DNA of 64,000 bases. Origin: Berberis thunbergii (Eukaryota > Streptophyta > Magnoliopsida > Ranunculales > Berberidaceae). Both the position numbers and the translations under genes were made by a program. Below are positions 13,466-24,230 of the stretch, piece after piece. Positions within the stretch are counted from its first letter, which is position 1. The number at the start of each line of letters is the position of its first letter. Under the pieces are notes generated by a model. That model made no database searches. It saw only the letters and a program-made list of their open reading frames with translations, and had not been told where the DNA came from. The stretch spans positions 558,001 to 622,000 of the forward strand of contig QNQO01006987.1 in NCBI GenBank assembly GCA_003290165.1, in the 5' to 3' direction.

Positions 13466-13710
13466 ATCCACCCCCTTAAGGCCCAACGTCCTCGTTGGCC
13501 ACACAGGCACAACGTCCACGTTGCCCGAGGGCCCACCTCCACGTGATCCTCACCCTCACCCTCACCTCAGGTCCGCCCACTTAGGGTCTCACAATCCATC
13601 CCCCTTAAGGCCCAACGTCCTCGTTGGCCACACAGGCACAACGCCCACGTTGCCCGAGGGCCCACCTCCATGTGGCACACTTTCGGTTGGGTCAGGCTTT
13701 GATACCAAAC

Positions 13711-13956
13711 TGTGACGACCCTCCTCCCGCGTATCGATACTGTCCGCTTTGGGCTACCATCCGGCCCTCACGGCTTTAAAAGGCCTCGATACAATGGGGA
13801 GCTGACCTCGCCCATATAAGGATCATCCTCCTCCCCTACCCAGGCTATATGGGACTATGATTCCCCTTGTAGCTCGTCCAACCTCTCCCGGCCTGTTGGG
13901 CCTGTTGAGCTCCAACCCTCACCCTCACCTAAGGTCCGCCCACTTAGGGTCTCACA
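13711..13956 (-). repeat. TRIM 5' LTR (minus orientation)
   Basis: 246 bp, adjacent to the putative Met-tRNA primer binding site at about 13699-13710. Confidence 0.85.
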
Positions 13957-14017
13957 GTTTTAGTTTGTCTTTGATTGTAAATTCATGTAAGTTTTTGCTT
14001 ATGTAGCCCCCTGAATC

Positions 14018-14043
14018 ATATATATATATATATATATATATAA
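14018..14043. repeat. (TA)n microsatellite
   Basis: Uninterrupted AT dinucleotide run shortly after the TRIM element. Confidence 0.9.
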
Positions 14044-14473
14044 TTTCAATTTGAGGTTGATAGAGTATAAAGTTGTTTGGGATTGTATTTTTTGTGATGG
14101 ACAAGTTATTGATTATACAAACAAGGTTAGTATATTAGTCATTATTTACGGTGAAAATTAATATAATTATTTTTAAATTTGAAATGTTTCTTTTGAATGA
14201 CAGAAAAAAGGCAATGAGAAAACTGAAAATTAATAGAAAGAACTAATTCCATTAAAATAAATGAATTTTCATTAGCAGCAAGTTAGTATTAGTAACGGTT
14301 GAGATTTTATGTGACATGCTACTTCCCAAGCTCTGTAGAAGTGCTGTCTAGAGAATGATCTAACACGGTTGAGATTTTAGCCCTAATTTGTTTGTTTTTA
14401 ATGTTTTTCTTCAGAATAGACAGAGAAGAAGAATGAGCTAAAGGAGGAAGGAGAAGAAGAAGATGAGGAGAGG

Positions 14474-15755
14474 CAGGGGCGGAGCAAAGATTGTAGATAA
14501 AAGGGGGCAAACAATACATAACTATTTGCGAAAATACTAAAAAATTAGATTTTTACAATCATATTTTGTGATCAGGGTGACATGGCGTGATCGTGAAAAA
14601 ATGATGATTAATTCAATCATGCAAACAATATACATGACATAATTAATTCAATTGTAGCTAGCTAATTAAGAGTTTTCCTTTTTTCTTGAAGAAAACAGAA
14701 GCAGGCATAGTGGTATAAGATGAGAGTTGACAAGGAACAGACCTCTGGCTTTGAGGTAGCAGGACAATATAGTCCAAGTCCAAGGAGTAGTAGCAGCAGT
14801 AGCTTGACTGGACTGGACGGATTCAAATGAATTTGTCGAACAACAATTTTATTTTTGGAATCCTCCTTCCTCTTCTCCTACTGCTTTATCCGCCCGTCCT
14901 CTCTTTTTTGAAACTCACTCCTAAGTCAGAGCCTCCGAGGATAACACTTACACAACCAACCCACTCTATTTTGTCTTCTTATTCTTGTCTGTCTTCTCGA
15001 AAGGGGAATATATGTGTATAGAGAATGAAAGCTTCTAGCTCAGGTGAAGCATACAAACAACAATTTAATTGAATCGACCTACGACCATCGTGTTTTTCCA
15101 ACCGCCCCAAACCCATTTGATTACTTTTAATTTTGAAAGATCAGAGATAAAGCAAAGCAGATCAGATCCCAACCCCCAATTAATCTAATGTGTTAACTAA
15201 TCTTTTATCACTCTTACCACCATATGCTAGCTGACTCAGAAATAAGATAATTTTATTCTTTATTTTTTTAACATAACAAAAGAAAACCAATGATGATGAC
15301 GATGTAAAATTTCCTCGACCGATTCCCAACCCAATTAAAATTTTTAATATGAATATAATCACATGGGAAGCAAACCCACCATGTATGGTGTCTCTCTTCT
15401 GGTTTCTTTGTTGCTCTCTGCGTGTGTAGGGGGTGAATAGATTAAAATGAGTTGGTAGGAATTAAAAGAGAGATGGAGAGATTAAAAAAAAGAGAAAGAA
15501 AGAGAGAGGGTGGGAATTAAAAAAAAGATATTAAAAAATAGAGAGATTGAGTGGGATTGGGATTGGTGTGGGTGGAGTTAAAAAAAATTGTTGTTTTAAT
15601 TTTTTAGTGGAATTAGAAGTCAAAATTTCATAAAGGGGGGCAACATAACATTTTAAAGGGGGGACAATGTAAAAAATATAAGTAATTTCATGAAAAGTTT
15701 TTAAAAAATAAGGGGCGCAATTGCCCCCCTTACCTAACACTTGGATCCGCCCATG
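14474..15755. mobile_element. Non-autonomous hAT element A1, nested in CACTA 1
   Basis: The termini are CAGGGGCGGA at 14474 and its inverse TCCGCCCATG at 15755. The subterminal sequences (GGGGGCAA... and ...TTGCCCCCC) also mirror each other. An exact 8-bp duplication AGGAGAGG flanks the element (14466-14473 and 15756-15763), as expected for hAT. Nothing coding is seen in 1,282 bp. A shorter relative in the opposite orientation lies at 31267-32054. The surrounding DNA is A/G-rich 5'-UTR-like sequence. Confidence 0.9.
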
Positions 15756-16902
15756 AGGAGAGGATGCAGACAATTCTGACAAAGAATGAGGAGGGCAATT
15801 CAGGTGAAGAAGAGTGAACTCGACTCGAGTCTCTCGATCGACTGCTCCTCGACCAACATCGAAGTAAGTACTTCTTTCCTTCCTTCCTTCTGCTCTTTCT
15901 TCCTTCCTTCTTTTGTTTTCGGCTTCTTCCTTCCTTCTTCTGCTGTACAAAACTGATCCAAAATACCTGTGTTGTAACTTGTAACAAATGATAATGAATT
16001 TCGTTGATACTACAAAATTTCATCTTGAAACTCAGTTGCGTTGCCTAACTCTCATTCGAAATTTATTTCGTAATTCCTCACATAAGGAATCAAAAATACT
16101 CGTCATGAGATAAGAAATACCCTTTCAATTGCTTTCATGGCTCAAGGTCTTGTAAACAAAATTCAGACCAGATGGTGTTTTTTTGCATTGGAAAGAAATA
16201 TTGCAGTTCCTATCAGTATAAACTGGATTAAATGCCCCAAGAGAAAGCACTTACTTATATCAAGATATGAGGGTTAAAGTAAAACCTTTGCATTTTTTTT
16301 TTAACATTGGGATGCAATTGCTCAGTTGGTTTTAAGCTGTGATATTGTTTCACTTGGCAATGTTGCATGATACTTCAAATTATATTTAGATTGATGCAGA
16401 AAGTGAGTTGTGGATGGCTAATGGTGCTTTGATAATGATATGCATATGCTGGATTGTTGCATTGCACTGAATAGGCTCATGTTCATTAGATCAGAGTCAG
16501 ACATCAGTGTTTAAATCTGTTTTTTTTTTTTTTCATATTGACAATTCATGGAGTATTTAAATCAGTTGAATTAGCAAATGGAACTTTAGCTGCTTGGTAG
16601 CTGTTGTTGTGGCTGGCTGGCAGTAGGATCAAGTAAGGTAACTTCATACTTCAAAGTTCAGTTTCCAATTCTTCTTCACTACAAATTGCAACAAATATTC
16701 AGATTTTAGGTACGTAGATTGCAAAAGATAATACACTAATACATACACAGAACGAACTCATGTTATTTCTTGATTGATGATTGCTTTTTTTGTTTTTTTT
16801 TATTTTTTATAATTTTGTAATATTTTTTTCATCACTTTGTATGAAAAAACGCTTCACTTCAATTTCTATTTTCCCCACAATCAATTTCTGAAAAAAAATC
16901 AG

Positions 16903-19094
16903 TGAATGAAATCAAAGGCTGTTTGAACCAGCCTACCAATTCCTCTCACAACATGAGGAAGAACAAGGTTGCCCAAGTAACTTCAAAGCAATATTCAAGA
17001 TTAATGGTGCACATGTACCATGAGAAACCCACCACACACCAGGTTCTAGGTATGCTCTATTCTGTAGAGCATCACCTTCTGCAAACTGTCCAGTACCCAT
17101 TGAAAACCTAGCATACTCTGTAATAACCAATCTTCTTTCTTCAATATTAGGAAAGTATCTCTTGAAACACTTATCTTTCTCCTTTGTAATCTCAGGATCT
17201 CTGTGTGGCGAAATACGATGAGGATCATCTTCAAGCCGTTCTCTGCTATAATACCTATATATAAGCAATGTCAATCACAAATTAATATATAAACATTAAG
17301 TGCATAACTCATGAATTCTAGTCTTCTAGTCAAGACTCAAGAATAAGTAGAATAAAAAGTTAAAAACAATGTAATTATTTACCTTGGATTCAAGGAATGT
17401 GCTAAGCAATGCAGTGGTGTGTTGTTTTTCTCCCATTGATCTACCAATATCTGATGCACCACTGAAAAAAACTCTGACTCCTCACTATTTTCCTTTCCTT
17501 CATGGCGGTAATAACTTGTTTCACTTTCTTAATACATCTCATACACCAAGTGAAGACAAGACTTATCTGTATCAGCCCTCCGCAACATTGAATAAATAGG
17601 CTCTATGAAACGAAGTACATAGTCCACTTTGTCCCACCACAAGTCATCCAATAGTTTTCCTTTCACAATCCGTGCTTTCTCAACATCATCTTCCCTATAA
17701 GAATCCCACTGATATCCAATCACCATACTCTGGATGCTACTTTTAATGTCTTTCAACCTCTTGAGCATAATTATGCTTGAAGAAAAGCGTGTTTCTGCTA
17801 TGGAAAACAACTTCAATCTCAAATGATCATTAAACATATGCAACCTCATGGAATGATTCATGATAAAGTTCTTGATCAGCACCCCATCCCCAACAACATC
17901 AATAATCAAACTACACAAATTGTAGGCCTTTTCATTTGCAGGCGTGTTCTTTGGAGCGCATATGTTCTTCAAGGCAAGGTTGAGAGTGTGGATTACACAA
18001 GGTGTCCAAAAAACCTCAGGATACTGGCTCTCAACAAGTAAACCTGCAGCCTTACAAACTGGAGCATTGTCGATTATAACTTGAACCACATTACGTGGCC
18101 CAACGTCACGTACGACTTCCTTGATCAAATCAGCAATAAAGAACTTGTCTTTGTATTCCCCTTCACAATTCACAGTCTTCAAGAACATTGGACCACCCTC
18201 ATTAATCACTATGAAATTAATGAGAGGCCTCCTTTGAGAATCAGTCCACCCATCACAAACAATGGTTTCCCCTTTAGTAACCCATGTGAACTTTGTTGCC
18301 TCCAACAACCTCTGAATGTTGCCCTTTTCATTTTGAAGCAATGTCGTCCTCAATGCATTATACCCAGGGATCTTGTAACCACTAATGAACTTTGCTTTAT
18401 TCGTTGCATAGGTGAAAGCCTCCTGAAAATACCGATTCCTTGCAAGGTTGAATGGCAATGCAGCTGAGTAGAACGCCCTTGCAATCAAAGCATCCAACTC
18501 TTGTCACTCACTCGTATTGAAAGCATTTGCAATAGGATTATTAGTGGCTCTCCTCTTCCTTTGTTCATTGTATGGAACTGAAGGACCAACCCCCCCACTA
18601 CTTGAACCCGGGTGCGGGTGACTACTTGAGCCCACTGAAGGAGGTAAAGGAACACTTCGCTCCCTTGAACTTTCTGCTCTCAATGCAGCTTCATCAACAA
18701 ATTGTCGCACCCCTCTAAGTTGTATGGGGGAGATTTTGACACAAATAGCTATCCCACGACCTGTTATCTTCAACAAGTGGTCATTCAATCTAGTAAGAGA
18801 TCCTGTATACTCTTTCTGACAAAAGTTACACCGCCATCTAAGGTTTCCCTCACCTTCACTTGGTCTTCTTATTATTGTCACATGCTTCCAAAGATCATCT
18901 CCAGTTATTTGGCCTAAAACCAGTTTTAGTTTCTTCTTTAGTTTTTAGCCAATAGGTGCAATCTCAAATATATGCCAGTGCCAACAAAAAATAGAGAAAG
19001 AAAAGAGAAAAAACAACAAAAAAAAGGAAAAAAATAGCAAAAAACAGAGAAAATAGCAGAAATCGAAGGTACCTGGTGTTGATGAGGATTCCAT
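16903..19094 (-). pseudogene. hAT superfamily transposase gene (BED finger, DUF659, hAT dimerisation region), disrupted
   Basis: Read on the minus strand, the ATG is at 19094-19092 (MESSSTP) and exon 1 ends at a CAG|GT donor at 19073. Exon 2 starts at 18913 and encodes a BED-type zinc finger (CNFC...H...C, about 18840-18740). Next come a Ser/Pro-rich linker and a DUF659-type core (GWTDSQRRPLINF.., ..VIIDNAPVCKAAG, TPCVIHTLNLALK). After an intron at about 17383-17263, the last exon carries the C-terminal hAT region ending WWVSHG...CSSSCCERNW. Lesions: an in-frame TGA at 18506-18504 between NTSE and QELDA, frameshifts near 17528-17500, and a TAG directly after CERNW followed by a frame change. 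The gene is inside CACTA 1 and antisense to its captured fragments, so it belongs to a separate nested hAT element. Confidence 0.88.
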
Positions 19095-19319
19095 AGATCC
19101 TGTCGATCGATCTATCCCTCTCTGTCGAAACCGATTTCACCTCTCTGTCGAAATCGATTTCTTCGTGTCTGTCGAAATCGATCGAAATACCTCTGTCTCT
19201 GTGGTTCGATCGATCGATTCTCTGTTTTCTCCCTTCTTTTCTCTTTTCTCTGTTCTCTCTGTCTCTGTTAGGGTTTGTGGGAGGAAGGATCGAAGGGAGA
19301 AAGAATTAGAAAATCTGAT

Positions 19320-19530
19320 TTATTTGCAAAATTTACAAAAATCGTGTCTGGACCGTGTCCGGACCGTATCTCGGCCGTGTCCAAACCAGTCAACGAATTT
19401 TGACCGTTGACCCCTTGTCCAATACGTGTCCAGCGCGTGTCGAGCGCGAATACGTGTCCAGCGCGAATCCGTGTTTGACACGCATTTGACGTGTGATACG
19501 GAGGTTTTCCGGAGAGTCGGTGCATCCTTG
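19320..19530. repeat. Subterminal region of the nested hAT element (CGTGTCC-type repeats)
   Basis: CGTGTCC/CGCGTGTC words recur many times over about 200 bp just upstream of the transposase start. The run ends in CAAGGATGCACCGACTCTCC on the minus strand, a plausible hAT terminus. The matching terminus on the far side was not found, so the element's left boundary and its 8-bp duplication remain undefined. Confidence 0.5.
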
Positions 19531-20611
19531 GTCACATTCTATGCAGGTTAGTAGAAGATACTGCCTGACATCCTATTGTTAAGGAAGATATTGATTCATC
19601 AACGTTGTTTCGCAAGTTAAGTGTGATTGTATATGGTCCATTTCGGCCTTTGATGTCTATTGTCCACTGGTAAGATGCCCGCCAAGAACCACATTATGGA
19701 TTATTTTTTTTTGGGCCTCTAATGTTTTCAATTCTTGTTAGTAATCACAACATTTTCTCAGAATTTTGAGTATTCGACTGGACTTTTATGCTTTTGCATC
19801 TCAACATGATTAAGCAACATTCTGATAGTATGGTATTCAACTTGTCTGATACTCCTTCCAATATTTAAACTTGTTTCAATTTTCAGGTTGATTGGATGCT
19901 TAATATAGGGTAGATATCCTCTGCCATGATGTCAACGTACACGTACCTCATCATATAACGCAAAAGGATACCCAGCTACAACCTTCAGGCTGCACATCAA
20001 TCTCTTAGAGACAACTAGTGCAAGGTGGATATATTTATCTCTTCCTTTAATTTACATCCGTTCTATGCTTCCATAACTATCTGAAAGTCTTGTTAGCATT
20101 GCCCTTGAAGAATCTCAATTAATCGCGTTTCTTAGAAAAGTGATGCCTAATTATGTTTGATGCTTTGGCAATCATCATCTGTGTGAGTTTCATCATTGGT
20201 AAATTTGGATTCATATTCCTTTACAGTCTCCCAATTTGCTCATTTACTTGTATCATTTTGTTGTGTTCAATATGATAGCAATAAATGTAATTAAATATAG
20301 AGGTCTGTCTAATAACATCGGATGCTAGGTTGTGATAATGAAAATTAGCTTCCAGTGTGGTTTGGTTACCCTACTTGCGCTATGATGTTGTTTCAATTAC
20401 CCTTTAGGATTACAATGTAAAGTTTATTCATATTTAAGAAATCAGTCACTCAGTCTCACATTTTATTGAATGCATGTACCAAAGTTAAGAACACACACAA
20501 ATTATTGAATGCATGTGCATGATTTATTATAATCACCTTATTACATGCATTGTATTGTATTATATCAAGCACAATCTTAACACATTACCATGTCGCTGAT
20601 TACATTGCTTT

Positions 20612-20772
20612 CTAGACATGTACTGAGATGGTAATACCCGCTGGAAATGGTGAAAATGATACTATGTTTGAAGCAGAACCTTTTGATCTCAACTACTTCA
20701 CAAAACACTGCCAATATTTGTTCAATGTTACTCCAAGGCCTCATTGGTTACGACGGAATTTGGTGGTTATGT
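20612..20772 (+). pseudogene. S28 serine carboxypeptidase (Pro-X carboxypeptidase-like) fragment captured by CACTA 1
   Basis: The frame reads CTEMVIPAGNGENDTMFEAE, then PFDLNYFTKHCQYLFNVTPR and PHW, followed by a GTAAGT donor. This matches the EMVMP...DTMF...PFD...C...PRP.W segment of plant lysosomal Pro-X carboxypeptidase-like proteins. One base appears to be missing after PHW: restoring the expected VTTEFGG frame needs it. The catalytic residues lie elsewhere in the family and are absent here. Upstream and downstream sequence within the CACTA element is not recognisable. Confidence 0.75.
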
Positions 20773-21299
20773 AAGTTTCCCAAGAAAGCATCATATTAAT
20801 ACTCTAGCCTCATTGGAGCTACAACTTCAAAGATTTTCTCTGATAGAGCCATGTTGATGATCTTCTACAGGGATTAGTAATGAAGTCTGGCAGAGTTTGC
20901 AAATCAATGGCTTGAACAACTAGATTCGATTGGAATATCTCAAACGAAGAAAATGTTGACCGTCTCTCAATGAATAAGCAGTTGCAGGCAATTGAAGTGA
21001 CTTATATAGTTGGGTGAAGTTTGTAAATGACGTTGTCAAATTGACGAGGAAACTTTATGCCCATGCTGGTAGGGTGTATTTATTTTATGTATATTGATTG
21101 TGATCTCATACTTCACATTGTTGTATATTGGTAGGTGAGGCATTTTTATGCTCTGACATGTTGATATTGTTGTTTGATTTTAGTCAATTGAATAAAATAA
21201 TTACACTTATTATTGGTTAGTGTATTAGTCATCATTTAAGGTGAAAATTAATAGAAAAAACTAATTCCATTAAAAAATGAATTTTTATTAGTAATTTAT

Positions 21300-21565
21300 T
21301 TAGCTGCAATAGGTTGGTGTTAGCAACGGCAAATGTCGTCGCTAAATTTGCAACTTAGCAACGATTTAAAGCCATCGCCAAATTTACAACTTAGCAACGG
21401 TTTGAAGCAGTCTCTAGTTAGCTATGGAATAGTAGACTGTTGCTGTTATACTACAGCGACAATTGAAATAGCTACGGTATTGTGACTGTCGTTGAGCTGT
21501 TGCTGATTCATTTTAGCTACGGTTTTTTGATAATTAGCAATGGTAAAACGCCGTTGCTGAATTGA
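21300..21565. repeat. Right subterminal repeat array of CACTA 1
   Basis: Degenerate units built around AGCAACGG, TAGCTACGG and GCCGTCGCTAA run up to the right TIR. They are related to the left array. Confidence 0.75.
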
Positions 21566-21582
21566 TTTTTTTTGTAGTGACT

Positions 21583-22497
21583 GTTTTCCATGTCCATCGA
21601 CTACTTTTCGAGAATCGTTAACCCTTAAGTAAACTTAGGTCCCTACAGAATTAGAAATATGATATATATCTGATCTTCCGTTTATTTTAAAAGACCAGTT
21701 CTTCTTAAACTTATCAACTAATAGTGAATTTCAAGTTTCAACAAAATTTTAGAACTAAAAATGAAGTACAAGTCCAACTTATAGATATATAGCTAGTTAG
21801 CATAAGTTCTCTTAACATTCTGCAGAAATGGGAAGTCCACTTAGCTGATCAATTAGGAACTGGATGTTACAGTTGAATAGAACACAATGTGCCTCTTCTG
21901 ATACAATGTTATACTACCTAATAAGGTCTCAACAATAACACAATTCACATTTTTCTTATTTGATAATCATAAAGGTTTGATTTTTGCCCTCCATTATATC
22001 GTCTATACAAAGATTTGCTTAAAATAGAGGAACAAGTTATAATGAATGAAGGGTTTTGGTGAGAAGGAAACTTGCCAAAAACCAACCTTCATCACTTTTT
22101 CAAAAACACAAGAAACCCTACCATTGATTGAGAGAAGTTGGAAAGAACATTGACTTTGGACTATAGAAAGTTCAATAAATAAAAGAACTAAGAAGCAAGA
22201 AACCATAAATATTGGAAAATGTGCAAAAGCAAACAAACTTTCCCAATGTATAGAGTTGAATATATTTGATAAATAAATAAAATGAAAGATCATGTTAATA
22301 CACAAAAAACTTCAAATACGCGGTGTCAACATGTCTTTATTCTTATATTTTATTTATGTCATCAAACCCTATTAATGGTAACAAAAAGCTATGGGAATGT
22401 TTTCAAAGCCCTCTATCTTATTTTCCATATGGAAATCTGATGCAGTATATATTCCTTTGGTACATAAACCCCAAATGCATTCCCTCTTGATTCAACC
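21583..22497. other. Intergenic stretch before the bHLH pseudogene
   Basis: No gene is seen. It may hold the former promoter of the bHLH gene; no TATA box is clear enough to report. Confidence 0.4.
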
Positions 22498-23190
22498 ATG
22501 GATGTCACCCACAATAACGTCATGGGTTGGGATCTTGAAATGGACATGGAGAGTCCTATTTTCCATGATCCACTCTACTTTGATCATTTACTCTACCAAA
22601 GCTCTCCTTTTCAAACACCTCAAACACCATCTGCTACCCATGTACCAAGTTCAAACTTCTTAAGCAATAGGGAGGGAAAAAAAATCATGAAGATGTAGAA
22701 GTAGAAAAAGAAGATGATGAAGATAAAGAGGAACTAAGTGCCATAAAGGAGACGATGTACAATTGACAAGCTAAAGAGAAGAAACGTCGCCATTTGTTAT
22801 GATCCACAAAGTGTAGTTGTCCGCCATAGAAGGGAAAAAATAAGCGAAAGGATACGAATTCTTCAAAGGTTAGTTTCAGGTGGGACTAAGATGGATACTA
22901 CAACCATGTTGGATGAAGCCATACGGTATGTTTAGTTCTTAAAAAGGCAGGTTCGGAAGCTACAATCCTATCAACCACCACCGTCCATCAAACCTTGTAC
23001 CAGTCATCACTTGGAAGGTAATGGTAAAACAAGATCCCACAACATCCATCTTGGGTATCAACAATGGTACCATTTCAAGATCCCACAACATCCATTCCAC
23101 AACAAGATCCCAGTCATCACCTTGTACCATTTCAAGCTTTTCAACTTATCTTGGTATCAATAATGGTGATATCCCAAGCAATAATCACTA
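22498..23190 (+). pseudogene. HECATE/INDEHISCENT-type bHLH transcription factor, broken
   Basis: An ATG at 22498 opens an acidic N-terminus (GWDLEMDMESPIFHD..). From about 22750 to 22965 the DNA encodes a bHLH like that of HEC1-3 and [21 protein letters not shown], then [14 protein letters not shown], then [18 protein letters not shown]. Atypically for bHLH proteins but typically for this group, the basic region lacks the usual glutamate. Lesions: a 1-base loss in the A-run near 22677-22685; a deletion between SAIKETMYN (about 22740-22767) and KLKRRN that removes the stretch expected there (roughly 17 residues) and shifts frame; and a TAG at about 22933 where the family has Lys (RYV*FLKRQV). 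The region after 22980 is Pro/His-rich. HEC factors control carpel and transmitting-tract development in Arabidopsis; this copy cannot. Confidence 0.85.
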
Positions 23191-23635
23191 GGTATAGTCC
23201 TAATGATGTGAAAGATTAGTTTTGTGACCATTACAATTAAGATCAGGTAATTAGTAGTATGTTATTTCATCAGATTGTGTAGATTAAAGTTCAAACTGTA
23301 TGTGTAAGTAGGATTGATAAGAAGGAAACTTATTGCAAGGGGAAGAGAAGGAAGAGCATATGATAACTAGTGGCGTTGAACAAAGGGTACGTATGCGTTG
23401 TTAGGATTTTCATTGACACTTAATAACTTTAACGGTTTCTTGAAGTTACGTACCCAGGCCCATACCTGAAAGTTTGTTGGCTCGACTCTCTCTTCCTTGT
23501 GGAAAAACAAACACTCATTTGATGATGTTATGATATATTATATTTTTCTTCCTTTTTTCTTCCGGGGTTATAAGCATGCATTCATGCGATGTGTAAATGA
23601 TCATATACCATGCATGCATCTTAAATATGTACTTA

Positions 23636-23729
<94 letters not shown>

Positions 23730-23730
23730 A
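23636..23730. repeat. (ATT)n microsatellite with ATC interruptions
   Basis: About 30 trinucleotide units with a short (ATTATC)n centre. Confidence 0.95.
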
Positions 23731-23907
23731 TCAACCATGTGTTTCAAGTGCAGTCTTTTGTAATCTTGCTAGCTAGCTAGGTGTTCTCCATGTGATGGAA
23801 GAGTGATTGCAACATGCAAGTGTGGGTCTTTCTCTAACTCTATTAGAGCATCCACAGTAGATCTTTGGATTGGTAAGGTAGAAGTTGTGATTTTACACAT
23901 TGATAGG

Positions 23908-24230
23908 TGTATGAATTTAATTAAATTGTCCAGGAAACTTACGGATTTGTGGATTCTCTAAAGTTGTAGAAGTGTATTGTGAAGATACGGGTCAAAGACG
24001 AAATCACGTATTCGGAAGTCGCTTAATTTTCACAGCCTAAGAATCAAACAATTGCAGTGTTCTTTTTTTCAAGAAGAAAAGGGAATAAACTATTTGGGAG
24101 TTCTATTCTTTTCATCCTCAAAACCACTTTTTATTGTCTTTTGACTCACATTGCTTAACTGCTATGAGCAGTTAGCTACTACGTAGATGAAAATTTTTGA
24201 GGCGGTTCTATCACGTGCATAAAACCAACA
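23908..24230 (-). repeat. Copia 3' LTR (probable)
   Basis: High similarity to 33085-33398, including the blocks CACAGCCTAAGAATCAAACA and GAGTTCTATTCTTTTCATCC. The TG end faces the interior polypurine tract. Confidence 0.65.

Larger units (their letters stand above)
13208..13956 (-). mobile_element. TRIM-type miniature LTR retrotransposon nested in CACTA 1
   Basis: Two direct repeats, 13208-13465 (258 bp) and 13711-13956 (246 bp), flank a 245-bp interior. They begin and end as TG...CA on either strand. The interior next to the right repeat contains TTTGATACCA, whose complement TGGTATCAAA is a Met-tRNA-type primer binding site; this places the element on the minus strand. A purine-rich stretch (AAGGGGGTGGA on the minus strand) abuts the left repeat. 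The element is bounded by a 5-bp duplication GTTTT (13203-13207 and 13957-13961). Nothing is encoded. The interior also repeats about 127 bp of LTR-edge plus interior sequence, at about 13443 and 13570. Confidence 0.88.
11417..21579. mobile_element. CACTA (En/Spm-type) transposon 1 with captured host gene fragments
   Basis: The left end begins CACTACAAAAAAAA at 11417. The right end is its inverse, ending TTTTTTTTGTAGTG at 21579. Both are flanked by the same 3 bp, ACT (11414-11416 and 21580-21582), the size expected for CACTA elements. Subterminal repeats line both ends. No TNPD- or TNPA-like transposase was found, so the element (10,163 bp with its nested insertions) looks non-autonomous. Its cargo is a GH1 fragment, a GARP fragment and an S28 peptidase fragment, all on the plus strand. 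A TRIM, a hAT element and a hAT transposase gene are nested inside. The perfect duplication and near-perfect ends suggest a fairly recent insertion. Confidence 0.9.
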
